A stretch of DNA of 64,000 nucleotides from Limnohabitans sp. (GCA_030053945.1 JASGCW010000001.1:113074-177073), one strand, 5' to 3'. Counted from the stretch's first letter, positions 8,680 through 17,687 are shown. Made by a program: numbers and translations. The notes: generated by a model not told the origin, from the letters alone.

Positions 8680-8710
8680 ATCTCTGAGTTTTCTTTGTGA
8701 ATCTCTGTGA
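8672..8710 (-). repeat. Right arm of inverted repeat around the GxxExxY gene
   Basis: Reverse complement of 8259-8297 with four mismatches. The TGA stop of the GxxExxY gene (8677-8679) lies inside it, and the methyltransferase ATG follows 8 bases after it. Confidence 0.9.
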
Positions 8711-8718
8711 AACAAAAT

Positions 8719-9489
8719 ATGAAAAAAATATTCAAATTCTTTTTAAACGTTATTCCAAGACCAATTCTAATCCGAATTAGTATTGTAATTCGTCCCATTT
8801 TAGCATTTTTATTAAAAGGAAATAAATTCACCGACCCTATTGACGGGAAAAGTTTCCGAATGTTTTTACCGTATGGCTATGGAAACCAAAGAAACAATGT
8901 GCTTTCTCCTAGTACACTTTCTCTAGAAAGACATCGTTTATTGTGGCTGTATTTAAAAAACGAAACTGATTTTTTTACTTCAAATGAGAAGAAAAAAGTG
9001 TTACATTTTGCCCCAGAGCAAGAATTTTACAAACGTTTCAAAAAGCAATCTAACATCGAATACACTACAACCGATTTGTTTTCTCCCCTAGCTGATGTCA
9101 AAGCAGATATTTGTAACCTACCTTTTGAAGATAATAGCTACGATATTATTTTTTGCAATCACGTTTTAGAACATATTCCAGATGACACTAAAGCAATGCA
9201 AGAGTTATACCGCGTTCTAAAACCAGGCGGAATGGGCATTTTCCAAATCCCTCAAGATTATTCAAGAGCAACCACATTTAGTGACGACAGCATAACTGAC
9301 CCCAAAGAACGTGCAAAAATATTTGGTCAATACGATCACGTTCGAGTATATGGTTTGGATTATTTCGACAAATTAAGAAGCATTGGTTTCAAGGTAAATG
9401 AAGTAGATTACACTCAAAAATTAGGAACGGAACTAGTAGAAAAATACTGCTTAGCCGCTGGTGAAATCATCCCTGTTTGCTTCAAATAA
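8719..9489 (+). CDS. Class I SAM-dependent methyltransferase
   Basis: Start taken at ATG 8719 (MKKIFKFFLNV); the track GTG start is inside the repeat arm. 256 residues. The Rossmann core begins near residue 95 with VLHFAPEQEFYKRF, then acidic TTDLFSPLADVKADICNLPFEDNSYDIIFCNHVLEHIPDD, a typical Methyltransf_11 motif series, and LKPGGMGIFQIP. The first glycine loop is unusual (HFAPEQ rather than GxGxG), a variant also seen in some sugar/lipid methyltransferase-like proteins. An N-terminal hydrophobic helix (PILIRISIVIRPILAFLL) could associate with the membrane. The substrate is unknown. Confidence 0.8.
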   Translation: MKKIFKFFLNVIPRPILIRISIVIRPILAFLLKGNKFTDPIDGKSFRMFLPYGYGNQRNNVLSPSTLSLERHRLLWLYLKNETDFFTSNEKKKVLHFAPEQEFYKRFKKQSNIEYTTTDLFSPLADVKADICNLPFEDNSYDIIFCNHVLEHIPDDTKAMQELYRVLKPGGMGIFQIPQDYSRATTFSDDSITDPKERAKIFGQYDHVRVYGLDYFDKLRSIGFKVNEVDYTQKLGTELVEKYCLAAGEIIPVCFK

Positions 9490-9501
9490 TTTTAGATCTA
9501 A

Positions 9502-12369
9502 ATGTTTGCTATAGATTTTTCATTTAATGAAACAATAAAATATTTCATCCCACAATTAGTCTGGTTGGACGAAAAAGGAGAATATCTCGAAAAAATAGTA
9601 TCAATTGAAATTCTTAAGGATTTAGAAACAAAAAATAAAGTTTCGCAAGAAATTAAGTTAATTTTCCAGATTACTCAAGAACTTCAAATAAAGTATTTAG
9701 AAAAAAAGTTTGTAAAAAAAGCTAAAAACACTTTAGAAAAAGTTCTCCAAGAGAAAGAGATAGCTAAAGTATTTAACACGTTTGTCCAACTAAAAACTGA
9801 CCATTTACTTCGACTTATTTTACAAAACAAACTTGAACTTTCAACTCATCTAAAAGGCAAAGATTTTTACAATTACAAAATCGACACTACAGTAGATGAA
9901 TTAGAAACAGTTCTTCATTTTCAAAAACATTCTAAAGGAATAACTTACACATTACAGTTAAAAGAAAATGACAACATTATAATTCCTAGAGAAAACAATA
10001 TTATAATAGTTTGCAATGGCTTAAATTGGGTGATAGTAAATAAAAGACTATACAAGCTTAAAGATATTAATGCTAACAAAATAACACCTTTCCTCACAAA
10101 AGAAAGCATTGAAATTCCTAACCATTTAGTCAAAGATTATTTTGATAAGTTCATCAAAGAGATCATTAAAAAATCGGAAATTCAAGAAGATGGGTTTGAA
10201 GTAATAAAACAAGAAGAGTTAACTAAAACAAGTCTATTACTTACACAAAGTATTTATTCTGATCAATTTTACATTGACTTAGAATTTGAGTACAAGGATG
10301 TTTCTTTCTTTTATAGTAACCCAAAAAAACAAAAACAAAATCAACTTGATATAGAAAACACCGATGATATTAAAATAATCCAGTATCATCGAAATGCAAC
10401 TTTAGAGCAAGAAAAAGTGTCTTTTTTAAATTCACTAGGATTAGTAAATAATGACAATTATTTACTCACAGCATCTCAAAACAATACACAAGACACACTT
10501 GAAATAATCATTAAAAATCAACAAACACTTGAAGAAAATGGATTTGATTGTACAAAAATAACATACAAAGACAAAAAAATTCAGTTTCAAAATGCGACTT
10601 TATTGCATCAACAAACCACAAACATTGACTGGTTTGATATTAAAATCACTGTACAGTGTGGCACATTTTCATTTCCGTTTACACAACTCATTAATAATAT
10701 AAAAAATAACAATCCATTCTATTTATTACCAGATGATACTTGGTTTGTAATTCCGTCTTCTTGGATGAAAACCTATGCGCCATTAGCCAAACTAGGTAAG
10801 ATAAAAGATGACTCTCTAACTATACAAAAAAACAATTTCGGAATTTTAGAAAAAATCCCTGAATTAGCTATTACCACCTATGTAACCAATGAAGAAAACT
10901 CATCTATCCCATTTGATTCCAATGCGGTAAAAGCAACACTTAGAGGCTATCAAATCCAAGGTGTGCAATGGCTATTAGAGCATCATCAAAATCAGCTAGG
11001 AGCCTGCCTCGCAGATGATATGGGGTTGGGTAAAACACTTCAAACTTTGGCTGTGTTAGCCACTGTCAAAAATACTTTTGAAGAACGAACAGTAGAAACT
11101 CAATATGATTTATTTTCAAGCGCAGTAACTATCGAAAAAGAGCCTTTGAAAGCGATTATTGTATTACCAAATTCATTGCTCTTTAATTGGCAAGAAGAAG
11201 CTAGAAAGTTCACCCCTCAATTGAGTCAAATTTTATATTTTGGTAAAGAAAGAAAAAACAATGCTAAAAAATTAGTTGAATTTGATTTAATCTTCACCAC
11301 CTATGGTGTAATAAACAAAGACATTGAAATCTTAAAAAAATATGATTTTAGATACATCATTCTGGATGAGAGTCAACAAATAAAAAACAAAGAATCTAAA
11401 ATTTTCAAAGCCATTAACGAAATAACTGCCCTTTATAAAATTTCGCTTAGTGGTACACCTATAGAGAATTCACTTTCTGACTTATGGTCACAAATGCAAT
11501 TCATCAATCCTAATATACTAGGAAGCTTCTCCTTTTTTAAAGAACACTATTTGAATCCTATTCAAAAAGATCAAAATGAAGAAATTTTAGCCGAATTAAA
11601 ACAACTCATTGACCCTTTTATTCTTCGTCGTACTAAGGAACAAGTTCTAAAAGATTTACCTGAACTAACCGAACAAATAGTCTATTGCACAATGACTGAT
11701 GAACAAGAAAAAGCCTATGAAGAAGAAAAATCTAAAGCTCGAAACGAATTGTTAGGAATTGCCACAGATAGCCTATCGCAACTTAACGTTATAAATACAC
11801 TAATGCGTTTGCGCCAATGGTGCAACCATCCTAAACTTATCAATACAGAATTTGATTTTAATTCAGGAAAATTTGAAGAGGTTTGTTTCCAGTTAGAAAC
11901 CCTCATCAAATCAAATCAAAAAGTTTTAGTTTTTAGTTCTTTTGTTAAACATTTAGAACTATTTCAAAACTGGAGTAAAGAAAACAAAATTAATCACTAC
12001 TTATTACGAGGAAGCACTCCTACTACTGAACGCAAGCAAATTATAGAAAATTTTCAAAACCATAACGGAAGCTGTTTATTCTTCATTTCACTAAAAGCTG
12101 GAGGGGTTGGTCTCAATCTTACCCAAGCATCATATGTGCTACTACTTGACCCTTGGTGGAATCCTTTTGCCGAAAGTCAAGCCATAGCAAGAGCGCATCG
12201 TATGGGACAAAAACAACCTGTAAATGTTTTACGATTCATTACAAAAAACACCATTGAAGAGAAAATCATACTGCTACAAGAGCAAAAGAAATTACTTTCT
12301 GATCAAATTATCGAAATAGAAAAAGTACCTTCGGATATCCAAAACAACTTAGAATTTGTTTTAGCATAA
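9502..12369 (+). CDS. Snf2-family DEAD-like helicase (SWI2/SNF2 ATPase)
   Basis: A 955-residue protein. The first 450 residues are a poorly conserved, Lys/Asn/Glu-rich region without a motif I recognise. The Snf2 ATPase core follows: motif I DDMGLGKTLQT (about residue 507), motif II ILDESQQIKN (DESQ variant), motif III LSGTPIEN, then the second RecA lobe with VLVFSSFVKHLELF, AGGVGLNLTQAS and motif VI QAIARAHRMGQKQPV. Bacterial Snf2 proteins translocate on double-stranded DNA and displace bound proteins, including RNA polymerase (RapA-like). No nuclease or SWIM domain is visible, and no restriction genes are nearby, so a stand-alone chromosomal ATPase is most likely. Confidence 0.88.
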   Translation: MFAIDFSFNETIKYFIPQLVWLDEKGEYLEKIVSIEILKDLETKNKVSQEIKLIFQITQELQIKYLEKKFVKKAKNTLEKVLQEKEIAKVFNTFVQLKTDHLLRLILQNKLELSTHLKGKDFYNYKIDTTVDELETVLHFQKHSKGITYTLQLKENDNIIIPRENNIIIVCNGLNWVIVNKRLYKLKDINANKITPFLTKESIEIPNHLVKDYFDKFIKEIIKKSEIQEDGFEVIKQEELTKTSLLLTQSIYSDQFYIDLEFEYKDVSFFYSNPKKQKQNQLDIENTDDIKIIQYHRNATLEQEKVSFLNSLGLVNNDNYLLTASQNNTQDTLEIIIKNQQTLEENGFDCTKITYKDKKIQFQNATLLHQQTTNIDWFDIKITVQCGTFSFPFTQLINNIKNNNPFYLLPDDTWFVIPSSWMKTYAPLAKLGKIKDDSLTIQKNNFGILEKIPELAITTYVTNEENSSIPFDSNAVKATLRGYQIQGVQWLLEHHQNQLGACLADDMGLGKTLQTLAVLATVKNTFEERTVETQYDLFSSAVTIEKEPLKAIIVLPNSLLFNWQEEARKFTPQLSQILYFGKERKNNAKKLVEFDLIFTTYGVINKDIEILKKYDFRYIILDESQQIKNKESKIFKAINEITALYKISLSGTPIENSLSDLWSQMQFINPNILGSFSFFKEHYLNPIQKDQNEEILAELKQLIDPFILRRTKEQVLKDLPELTEQIVYCTMTDEQEKAYEEEKSKARNELLGIATDSLSQLNVINTLMRLRQWCNHPKLINTEFDFNSGKFEEVCFQLETLIKSNQKVLVFSSFVKHLELFQNWSKENKINHYLLRGSTPTTERKQIIENFQNHNGSCLFFISLKAGGVGLNLTQASYVLLLDPWWNPFAESQAIARAHRMGQKQPVNVLRFITKNTIEEKIILLQEQKKLLSDQIIEIEKVPSDIQNNLEFVLA

Positions 12370-12404
12370 TTTTTGTATTTTTACAATAAAAACTAAAAAA
12401 TCAA

Positions 12405-13658
12405 ATGAAAGATTATTTTATATACCTATTCATACTAGTTGGTTTCATACACAAATCACAGGCACAGAACTACACTGAAGTCACACCTCCCTTCAATATA
12501 AAAACGGTTACATTTACTCAAAACAACCAAAATGTCTATCCTTTTTTTAATCTTGGAGATCAATTCCAGTTAAATTTTGATGATTTATATGGCAATGAAG
12601 AAGATTATTATTTTGAAATTCAACACTGTAATTATAATTGGACACCATCTGATTTATCTAAAAATGAATTTTTAAATGGTATCGATGGACAACGTATTCA
12701 AGATTATGAAAATTCATTCAACACTTTACAAACCTACTCACATTACCGTTTGGATTTTCCGAATAAATTTTGCCAACTAACCAAAAGTGGTAATTATATT
12801 TTGACTATTTTAAACAAAAACAAAGAGATTGTTTTTACTAAAAAGTTTGTCATATATGAAAGTCTTGCAGAAGTAGGTATGTTAGTTAAGCGTGCAAGAA
12901 ATATTCAAGACATCCGTTTAAAACAAAATTTAGAACTCACCATAAAATCTACTTCATTATTATTTCAAAATCCTGTACAAAACATAAAAGTAATTTTATT
13001 TCAAAACGGAAAATGGAATGATGCTATTGTCAACATAAAACCACAGTTTACAATAGGAAACGATCTAATATTTAGATACAACACAGAAACACAGTTTTAT
13101 GGTGGCAACGAATATTTATTTTTTGACAATAAAGACATAAGAATACCTGCAAATTCTATTTATAAAGTTGAAAGTAATTCAGGGCTTTATAACACAAAAC
13201 TCTATTCTAATAATGCTAGAAAAAATACAGCTTACACCTTTTTTCCTGATATTAATGGAAACTATCAACCAAGAAATTTCCGTGCACAAAACAATGATGT
13301 AGAATGCGATTATACGTGGGTGTATTTTACACTTTTTACTACAGAAGCTACAGCAGATTCTTCTATTTATGTTACTGGGATGTTTAATAACAATCAATTA
13401 TCTTCTGAAAACAAAATGGATTACAATGCAGAAAAAGGCATTTTTGAAAAAGCAATTCTTATCAAACAAGGTTTCGTAAATTACAATTACACCCTTTTAA
13501 CGTCTGATGGAAAAATTGATTCTAAGAATGCTATAGATGGTAATTTCTGGGAAACCGAAAATATTTACAATGCTTTAGTATACTATCGTGCTAATGGAGA
13601 ACGTTATGATAGAGTAATAGGAAAAGGAGAAGCAAACTCAACAACTATCACTAATTAA
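12405..13658 (+). CDS. T9SS plug-type protein (DUF5103)
   Basis: A 417-residue secreted protein with a signal peptide (IYLFILVGFIHKSQAQ). It matches the DUF5103 pattern: an N-terminal beta domain with YYFEIQHCNYNWTPSDLSKNEF and SGNYILTILN near residues 65-145, and a C-terminal Ig-like/CBM48-like end. In Flavobacterium johnsoniae a member of this family, the Plug protein, closes the periplasmic side of the SprA translocon. This gene probably supplies that function for the T9SS cargo encoded in this window. It is not near other T9SS genes here. It starts 35 bases after the Snf2 gene, so co-transcription is possible. Confidence 0.8.
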   Translation: MKDYFIYLFILVGFIHKSQAQNYTEVTPPFNIKTVTFTQNNQNVYPFFNLGDQFQLNFDDLYGNEEDYYFEIQHCNYNWTPSDLSKNEFLNGIDGQRIQDYENSFNTLQTYSHYRLDFPNKFCQLTKSGNYILTILNKNKEIVFTKKFVIYESLAEVGMLVKRARNIQDIRLKQNLELTIKSTSLLFQNPVQNIKVILFQNGKWNDAIVNIKPQFTIGNDLIFRYNTETQFYGGNEYLFFDNKDIRIPANSIYKVESNSGLYNTKLYSNNARKNTAYTFFPDINGNYQPRNFRAQNNDVECDYTWVYFTLFTTEATADSSIYVTGMFNNNQLSSENKMDYNAEKGIFEKAILIKQGFVNYNYTLLTSDGKIDSKNAIDGNFWETENIYNALVYYRANGERYDRVIGKGEANSTTITN

Positions 13659-13698
13659 ATTTAACAAGAATATAAAACATTTACACCTTAAAAATCAG

Positions 13699-13706
13699 TA
13701 ACTTTG
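13699..13706 (+). promoter_or_regulatory. Putative -7 element TAACTTTG for apaG
   Basis: Matches TAnnTTTG, 23 bases before the apaG ATG. No clear TTG -33 element. Confidence 0.4.
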
Positions 13707-13729
13707 TTACTGTTAAGCATTTATAAGAT

Positions 13730-14116
13730 ATGGTTACTCAAATTACAAAAGGAATAAAAATATCTGTAACGACCCATTTCGAAGGCACATACTATAGAAA
13801 TCAGGTTATTAACTTTGCATTCTCCTACCATATTACCATCGAAAATTATAGCAAAGACTCTGTACAACTCATTTCTAGACATTGGGACATTTATGACGCT
13901 TTACACCCTAAAGAAACAGTTGAAGGTGAGGGTGTTGTAGGTAAAAAACCTGTGTTAAAACCAGGCGAAATCTATAAATATAGTTCAGGATGTCTTTTAT
14001 TTTCTCCACACGGAACAATGTTAGGACACTTCAATATGATTAACTTTTCCAATTCAAAAATCTTTAAAGTTATGGTTCCAGCATTTAATTTAAGCGCTCC
14101 TTTTGCATTGAATTAA
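13730..14116 (+). CDS. apaG: ApaG domain protein
   Basis: A 128-residue protein that is almost entirely the ApaG (DUF525) fibronectin-like beta sandwich. Characteristic stretches are FAFSYHITIENYSKDSVQLISRHWDI, VVGKKPVLKPGEIYKYSSGC and GTMLGHFNM. ApaG is linked to Co/Mg resistance in enterobacteria; the biochemical role is unclear, and binding of pyrophosphate-type ligands has been proposed. Length and motif order are normal. It has its own -7 element and is followed, after about 100 bases carrying another promoter element, by pruA. Confidence 0.9.
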   Translation: MVTQITKGIKISVTTHFEGTYYRNQVINFAFSYHITIENYSKDSVQLISRHWDIYDALHPKETVEGEGVVGKKPVLKPGEIYKYSSGCLLFSPHGTMLGHFNMINFSNSKIFKVMVPAFNLSAPFALN

Positions 14117-14164
14117 ATCACAAATTTTGTTACTATAGTATCAAAAAAATCAACTTAAAGTTTG

Positions 14165-14172
14165 TACTTTTG
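14165..14172 (+). promoter_or_regulatory. Putative -7 element TACTTTTG for pruA
   Basis: Matches TAnnTTTG, 46 bases before the pruA ATG, leaving a leader of about 40 bases. Confidence 0.45.
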
Positions 14173-14218
14173 TTAGCATTTTAAAAACACAAAGTATAAC
14201 CTAATAATATCAAAAACA

Positions 14219-15844
14219 ATGCTTAAAGGATTTTTCAATATACCTAAAGCGGTAAATGAACCCGTTAAATCTTACGCTCCTAATTCCCCCGAAAAAGCCG
14301 CAGTACTAGCCGCTTATAAAGAATTATGGAATTCATCTGTAGATGTACCTTTATATATAGGAAGCGAAGAAATTCGCACAGGTAACACCCGCACGATGTC
14401 GGCGCCACACGATCACCAACATATTGTAGGAACTTACCATTTAGCTGAAAAAGCACACGTAGAAAAAGCAATTGCTAATGCACTTGAAAGCAGAACAAAA
14501 TGGGCTGCTATGGCTTGGGAACAACGTGCTGCAATTTTCTTAAAAGCTGCTGAACTAATTGCAGGTCCTTACCGTGCAAAAATCAATGCGGCAACTATGA
14601 TTGCGCAATCTAAAACCATTCACCAAGCAGAAATTGATGCAGCTTGTGAGTTGATTGACTTTTTACGTTATAACGTTGAGTTTATGACGCAAATTTACAA
14701 AGACCAACCTTCATCAGATTCATCGGTTTGGAATCGTGTAGAGTACCGTCCGTTAGAAGGGTTTGTATATGCGATTACCCCGTTTAACTTTACAGCAATT
14801 GCTGCGAATCTTCCTGCAAGTGCTGCCTTAATGGGTAACGTAGTGGTATGGAAACCATCAGATAGCCAAGTATTTTCTGCAAAAGTAATTATCGATGTAT
14901 TTAAAGAAGCTGGTGTCCCAGATGGTGTAATCAATGTCGTTTTTGGTGATCCAGTAATGATTACAGATACTATTCTTGCTTCACCTGATTTTGCAGGTAT
15001 TCACTATACTGGTTCTACTTTTGTATTCAAAGAATTATGGAAGAAAATAGGCGAAAATATTCACACGTACAAAACCTATCCAAGAATCGTAGGAGAAACA
15101 GGTGGTAAAGACTTTATAATTGCACATCCTTCTGCTAATGTAAAACAAGTAGTGGCGAATACTATTCGTGGTGCGTTTGAATTCCAAGGACAAAAATGTT
15201 CTGCGGCATCAAGAGCTTATTTCCCTGCTTCCTTATGGCCAGCTATCAAAGAAGAAATGGGCAAGGAATTAGCTACTTTCAAACAAGGTTCTCCTGAAGA
15301 TTTCTCCAACTTTGTAACAGCAGTTATCCACGAAGGTTCTTTTGATAAATTAGCTAAATATATTGACCAAGCTAAAGCGGATGCCGATGCAGAAGTTATT
15401 TTTGGTGGTGGTTATGATAAATCGAAAGGGTATTTCATTGAACCAACGGTTATTTTGACTACAAACCCAAAATATGCAACTATGGAAACCGAATTATTCG
15501 GACCTGTATTGACGATTTATATCTATGAAGATGCAACTTGGGCTGAAACGTTAAAATTGGTTGATGCAACTTCAGAATATGCTTTAACAGGTGCTGTTTT
15601 CAGCGGATGTCGTTATGCCATTGAAGAAGCAACCGTTGCTTTACAAAACTGTGCTGGTAACTTCTATATTAATGACAAACCAACCGGAGCTGTGGTAGGT
15701 ATGCAACCATTTGGAGGTGCTAGAGCATCAGGAACAAATGACAAAGCAGGTTCAGCACAAAACTTATTGCGTTGGGTGTCTCCTAGAACTATTAAAGAAA
15801 CGTTTGTTACTCCAGTAGATTATAGATATCCTTTCTTAGGGTAA
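14219..15844 (+). CDS. pruA: L-glutamate gamma-semialdehyde dehydrogenase (1-pyrroline-5-carboxylate dehydrogenase)
   Basis: The second step of proline catabolism: NAD-dependent oxidation of glutamate semialdehyde to glutamate. The 541-residue protein is the stand-alone form, without a proline dehydrogenase domain. Aldehyde dehydrogenase marks are present: ITPFNFTAIAANLPA (NAD-binding region), GETGGKDFIIAH with the general-base Glu, and FEFQGQKCSAASRAY with the catalytic Cys. The C-terminal GGARASGTNDKAG is the usual PruA ending. Length matches group 1 PruA. It is monocistronic, between its own promoter element and a rho-independent terminator. The partner PutA/ProDH gene is not in the window. 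Confidence 0.95.
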   Translation: MLKGFFNIPKAVNEPVKSYAPNSPEKAAVLAAYKELWNSSVDVPLYIGSEEIRTGNTRTMSAPHDHQHIVGTYHLAEKAHVEKAIANALESRTKWAAMAWEQRAAIFLKAAELIAGPYRAKINAATMIAQSKTIHQAEIDAACELIDFLRYNVEFMTQIYKDQPSSDSSVWNRVEYRPLEGFVYAITPFNFTAIAANLPASAALMGNVVVWKPSDSQVFSAKVIIDVFKEAGVPDGVINVVFGDPVMITDTILASPDFAGIHYTGSTFVFKELWKKIGENIHTYKTYPRIVGETGGKDFIIAHPSANVKQVVANTIRGAFEFQGQKCSAASRAYFPASLWPAIKEEMGKELATFKQGSPEDFSNFVTAVIHEGSFDKLAKYIDQAKADADAEVIFGGGYDKSKGYFIEPTVILTTNPKYATMETELFGPVLTIYIYEDATWAETLKLVDATSEYALTGAVFSGCRYAIEEATVALQNCAGNFYINDKPTGAVVGMQPFGGARASGTNDKAGSAQNLLRWVSPRTIKETFVTPVDYRYPFLG

Positions 15845-15862
15845 TCTATCATAAATAGTTAC

Positions 15863-15897
15863 AAAATCCATCTTAAAATACAGATGGATTTTTTTAT
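15863..15897 (+). terminator. Rho-independent terminator of pruA
   Basis: AATCCATCT, short AT loop, AGATGGATT and a run of T, about 20 bases after the pruA stop. Confidence 0.85.
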
Positions 15898-16016
15898 TTC
15901 AATTTTTTAAGCCCAGACCACCATAATCAGTTAAAAGTTTTTTCTTATAACCATTAAGAAATTAAGATAATTAAGTTTACATAATAGCTAATCACACTGT
16001 GATTCTTAATTTTCCT

Positions 16017-16234
16017 GTAACTATTCAGTTAGTTAGGGTTTGTATAATAGTTGTTGTTTTATTGATTAGTAAGTTTTAAAGCAATGTGATTTTTTCAATA
16101 GAGTTGAATAATTACCTGATTTAAGCTATTACACCTGACAGGTTTTTCAAAACCTGTCAGGTGTAATAAAGAAACCGTGTTTAACAGCAACTCTATTTAT
16201 TATCAAACGAATAAAGTAATAGCTGAATAGTTAC
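16017..16234. mobile_element. Palindromic MITE-like element, copy 1, with perfect 8-bp target duplication
   Basis: 218 bp. Ends are perfect 12-bp inverted repeats, GTAACTATTCAG and CTGAATAGTTAC. The 8 bases on either side are identical: ATTTTCCT at 16009-16016 and again at 16235-16242, a target-site duplication. Inside is a second inverted pair (AATAGAGTTG / CAACTCTATT) and a central 20-bp hairpin, so the whole element is a nested palindrome. No ORF. GTAA ends plus 8-bp duplications fit IS66-family transposition; this family assignment is inference. Confidence 0.85.
16127..16168. repeat. Perfect 20-bp hairpin (CCTGACAGG type)
   Basis: TATTACACCTGACAGGTTTT, a 2-base loop, and its exact reverse complement, at the centre of element copy 1. 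A shorter relative occurs at 31117-31141. Confidence 0.9.
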
Positions 16235-16242
16235 ATTTTCCT

Positions 16243-16440
16243 TAATCTTAATGGTAATAAAAAAAGAATGCAATATAAATTAATTGTCATTATCTTTAAA
16301 TGACTTTAAGTTAGTTTCTTGAGTTTGTCAGCAAGCCCTATATTAGACGATAAATACTGCTTGCGGTTAGAAAACCTAAAAAAAATAGTAAAACACAAAT
16401 AACCTGTACGGTCTGAAAGTCTGCCATAGTAGGAATAAAT
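16243..16440. other. Intergenic stretch without recognisable feature
   Basis: AT-rich, between two palindromic elements. I see no credible ORF, promoter or RNA gene here. The spacer before copy 1 (15898-16016) is likewise featureless. Confidence 0.5.
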
Positions 16441-16735
16441 ATAAGTATTTAGTCAGTTAGATAAAAAATGAAATGACAAAACACAAATGACAAAATACAA
16501 ATGACAAAATACAAATAACAAAACACAAATGACAAATAAATCCCAATATTTAAATGATTCAAAAAGTCAAACATTTTTGGCTATTTGACACTTTTTGTCC
16601 GAAGCTTCGGGATTTTGATTTCTTCTTTTGATTTTATTTGCTTTTTGGATATTGTTATTTGGATGTTTATCTCTTTTTAAGTTATTCAAGTCAATAAATA
16701 TCTGAATAGTCAAAAATGATAGGCTGAATAGTTAC
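16441..16735. mobile_element. Palindromic MITE-like element, copy 2 (left end degenerate)
   Basis: The right end has the exact CTGAATAGTTAC terminus (16724-16735). The left end ATAAGTATTTAG matches GTAACTATTCAG at 9 of 12 positions and leads into CAGTTAGATA, as in copy 5. It contains a 14-bp tandem repeat, the shared core GATTCAAAAAGTCAAACATT, a hairpin around CCGAAGCTTCGG, and pyrimidine-rich bases complementary to the left arm. No exact target duplication was found, so it is older or rearranged. Confidence 0.65.
16473..16540 (+). repeat. 14-bp tandem repeat ATGACAAAAYACAA, about 4.8 copies
   Basis: Units at 16473, 16487, 16501 and 16515 (ATAACAAAACACAA) plus a partial unit. The same unit occurs one to two times in the other copies of the element, so its copy number varies within the family. 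Confidence 0.9.
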
Positions 16736-16810
16736 AAACAGATTAATCTTAGTGAATATGTTAATCTCGATAAATAGATTGGGATTAAAGGATTTTCATT
16801 GACAACAAAA

Positions 16811-17395
16811 TCATTCCATCTCATTAAGAATATTAATAGTTTCTTTTAGTTCGTTATCCGCATCTAAAGTATCAATGTTTTCACCCCAAAAATAATATCC
16901 ATTTTTATCCTTTGCAAAGCTACCTACCTCCTCTGAAGTTTTAAATGTCTGATAATCTATTTTATCTAATTTACCATGTCTTGGATCGTAAATTGATTTT
17001 TTATCTTTAGCATACCATCCTATGAGCGTAAATGTTTTTGGATCTGCATCTTCAATAAGATGAAAATTTCCGCCGTCTGAGGTGTCGTAATGATAATATA
17101 TATAGTTTTTGTCCTTGTAAAAATAATTTCCTAAATACTCAAAACTTGTGGTATCTATTATATTTTTTAATTGTTTGCCATTAGTAAAACGGTCAATAAA
17201 AATTTCTTTTTTTGATGTCAAATCTGAAACATCAAAACTTTGAACTGCGAGTTTACCATCTATAGATTTCCATAAATCATAGTTGGTTTTTATCCAAACC
17301 ATACCGTTTTTATCTATCGATTTGTAATTATAACAAGAAACACCTAGTGTTAGTAAAAGTAAAACTGATAGCATTTTGATTTTATTTCCCCACAT
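16811..17395 (-). CDS. DKNYY-type lipoprotein
   Basis: 194 residues. The N-terminus (KMLSVLLLLTLGVSCYNY) is a lipoprotein signal with a lipobox ending GVSC, so it is probably anchored to a membrane facing the periplasm or surface. The body has tandem DKNYY-type units: KDKNYIYYHY, FTLIGWYAKDKKSIYD and SFAKDKNGYYFWG, each a short beta strand rich in Asp, Lys, Asn and Tyr. DKNYY proteins have no known activity. Start could be the first Met or MLSV, 7 codons in. The gene stands alone between palindromic repeat elements, which may mark an unstable accessory locus. Confidence 0.75.
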   Translation of the reverse strand: MWGNKIKMLSVLLLLTLGVSCYNYKSIDKNGMVWIKTNYDLWKSIDGKLAVQSFDVSDLTSKKEIFIDRFTNGKQLKNIIDTTSFEYLGNYFYKDKNYIYYHYDTSDGGNFHLIEDADPKTFTLIGWYAKDKKSIYDPRHGKLDKIDYQTFKTSEEVGSFAKDKNGYYFWGENIDTLDADNELKETINILNEME

Positions 17396-17455
17396 AATAA
17401 AGTCAACAAACTAATTTTTAAACAAATTTTAAACGTCCTAAATATTTGAAAATAC

Positions 17456-17687
17456 AAGCTAACCGCCACGGCATTAGCGTTTAAAAAATTGCCACTCCCG
17501 ATAGCTATCGGGAACACAGATTAAAATAACTTGATAAAATATAAATTTTAATATTTATTTCCGCAAAGCGGATAATTTTATAATCAATTTTCTAAAAAAA
17601 CAGAATATAAAATCTGTGTATCTGTGGTTATTTCTTCAAATTTCTTTAAATATTTTTAAAAGCGAATGCCATGGCTAATCGCAAGCT
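17456..17687. repeat. Second type of long imperfect palindrome, about 232 bp
   Basis: The outer arms (CACGGCATTAGCGTTT on the left, AAAAGCGAATGCCATGG on the right) are reverse-complementary with a few mismatches. Inner arms ACACAGATT and AATCTGTGT pair, and the centre is TCCGCAAAGCGGA. The left arm carries an extra perfect palindrome TCCCGATAGCTATCGGGA (17496-17513). No ORF and no exact flanking duplication seen. It shares no end sequence with the GTAACTATTCAG family. It occupies the spacer upstream of the DKNYY gene. Confidence 0.7.

Noticed and set aside
9502-12369. Snf2 helicase plus GxxExxY nuclease as a phage defence island
   Set aside because: They are separated by a methyltransferase without defence-type features, the GxxExxY block is a self-contained repeat-bounded unit, and other neighbours are housekeeping genes.
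16473-16540. Short regular repeats that could suggest a CRISPR array
   Set aside because: Units are 14 bp in direct contact without spacers, and lie inside a transposable element; no cas gene is present.
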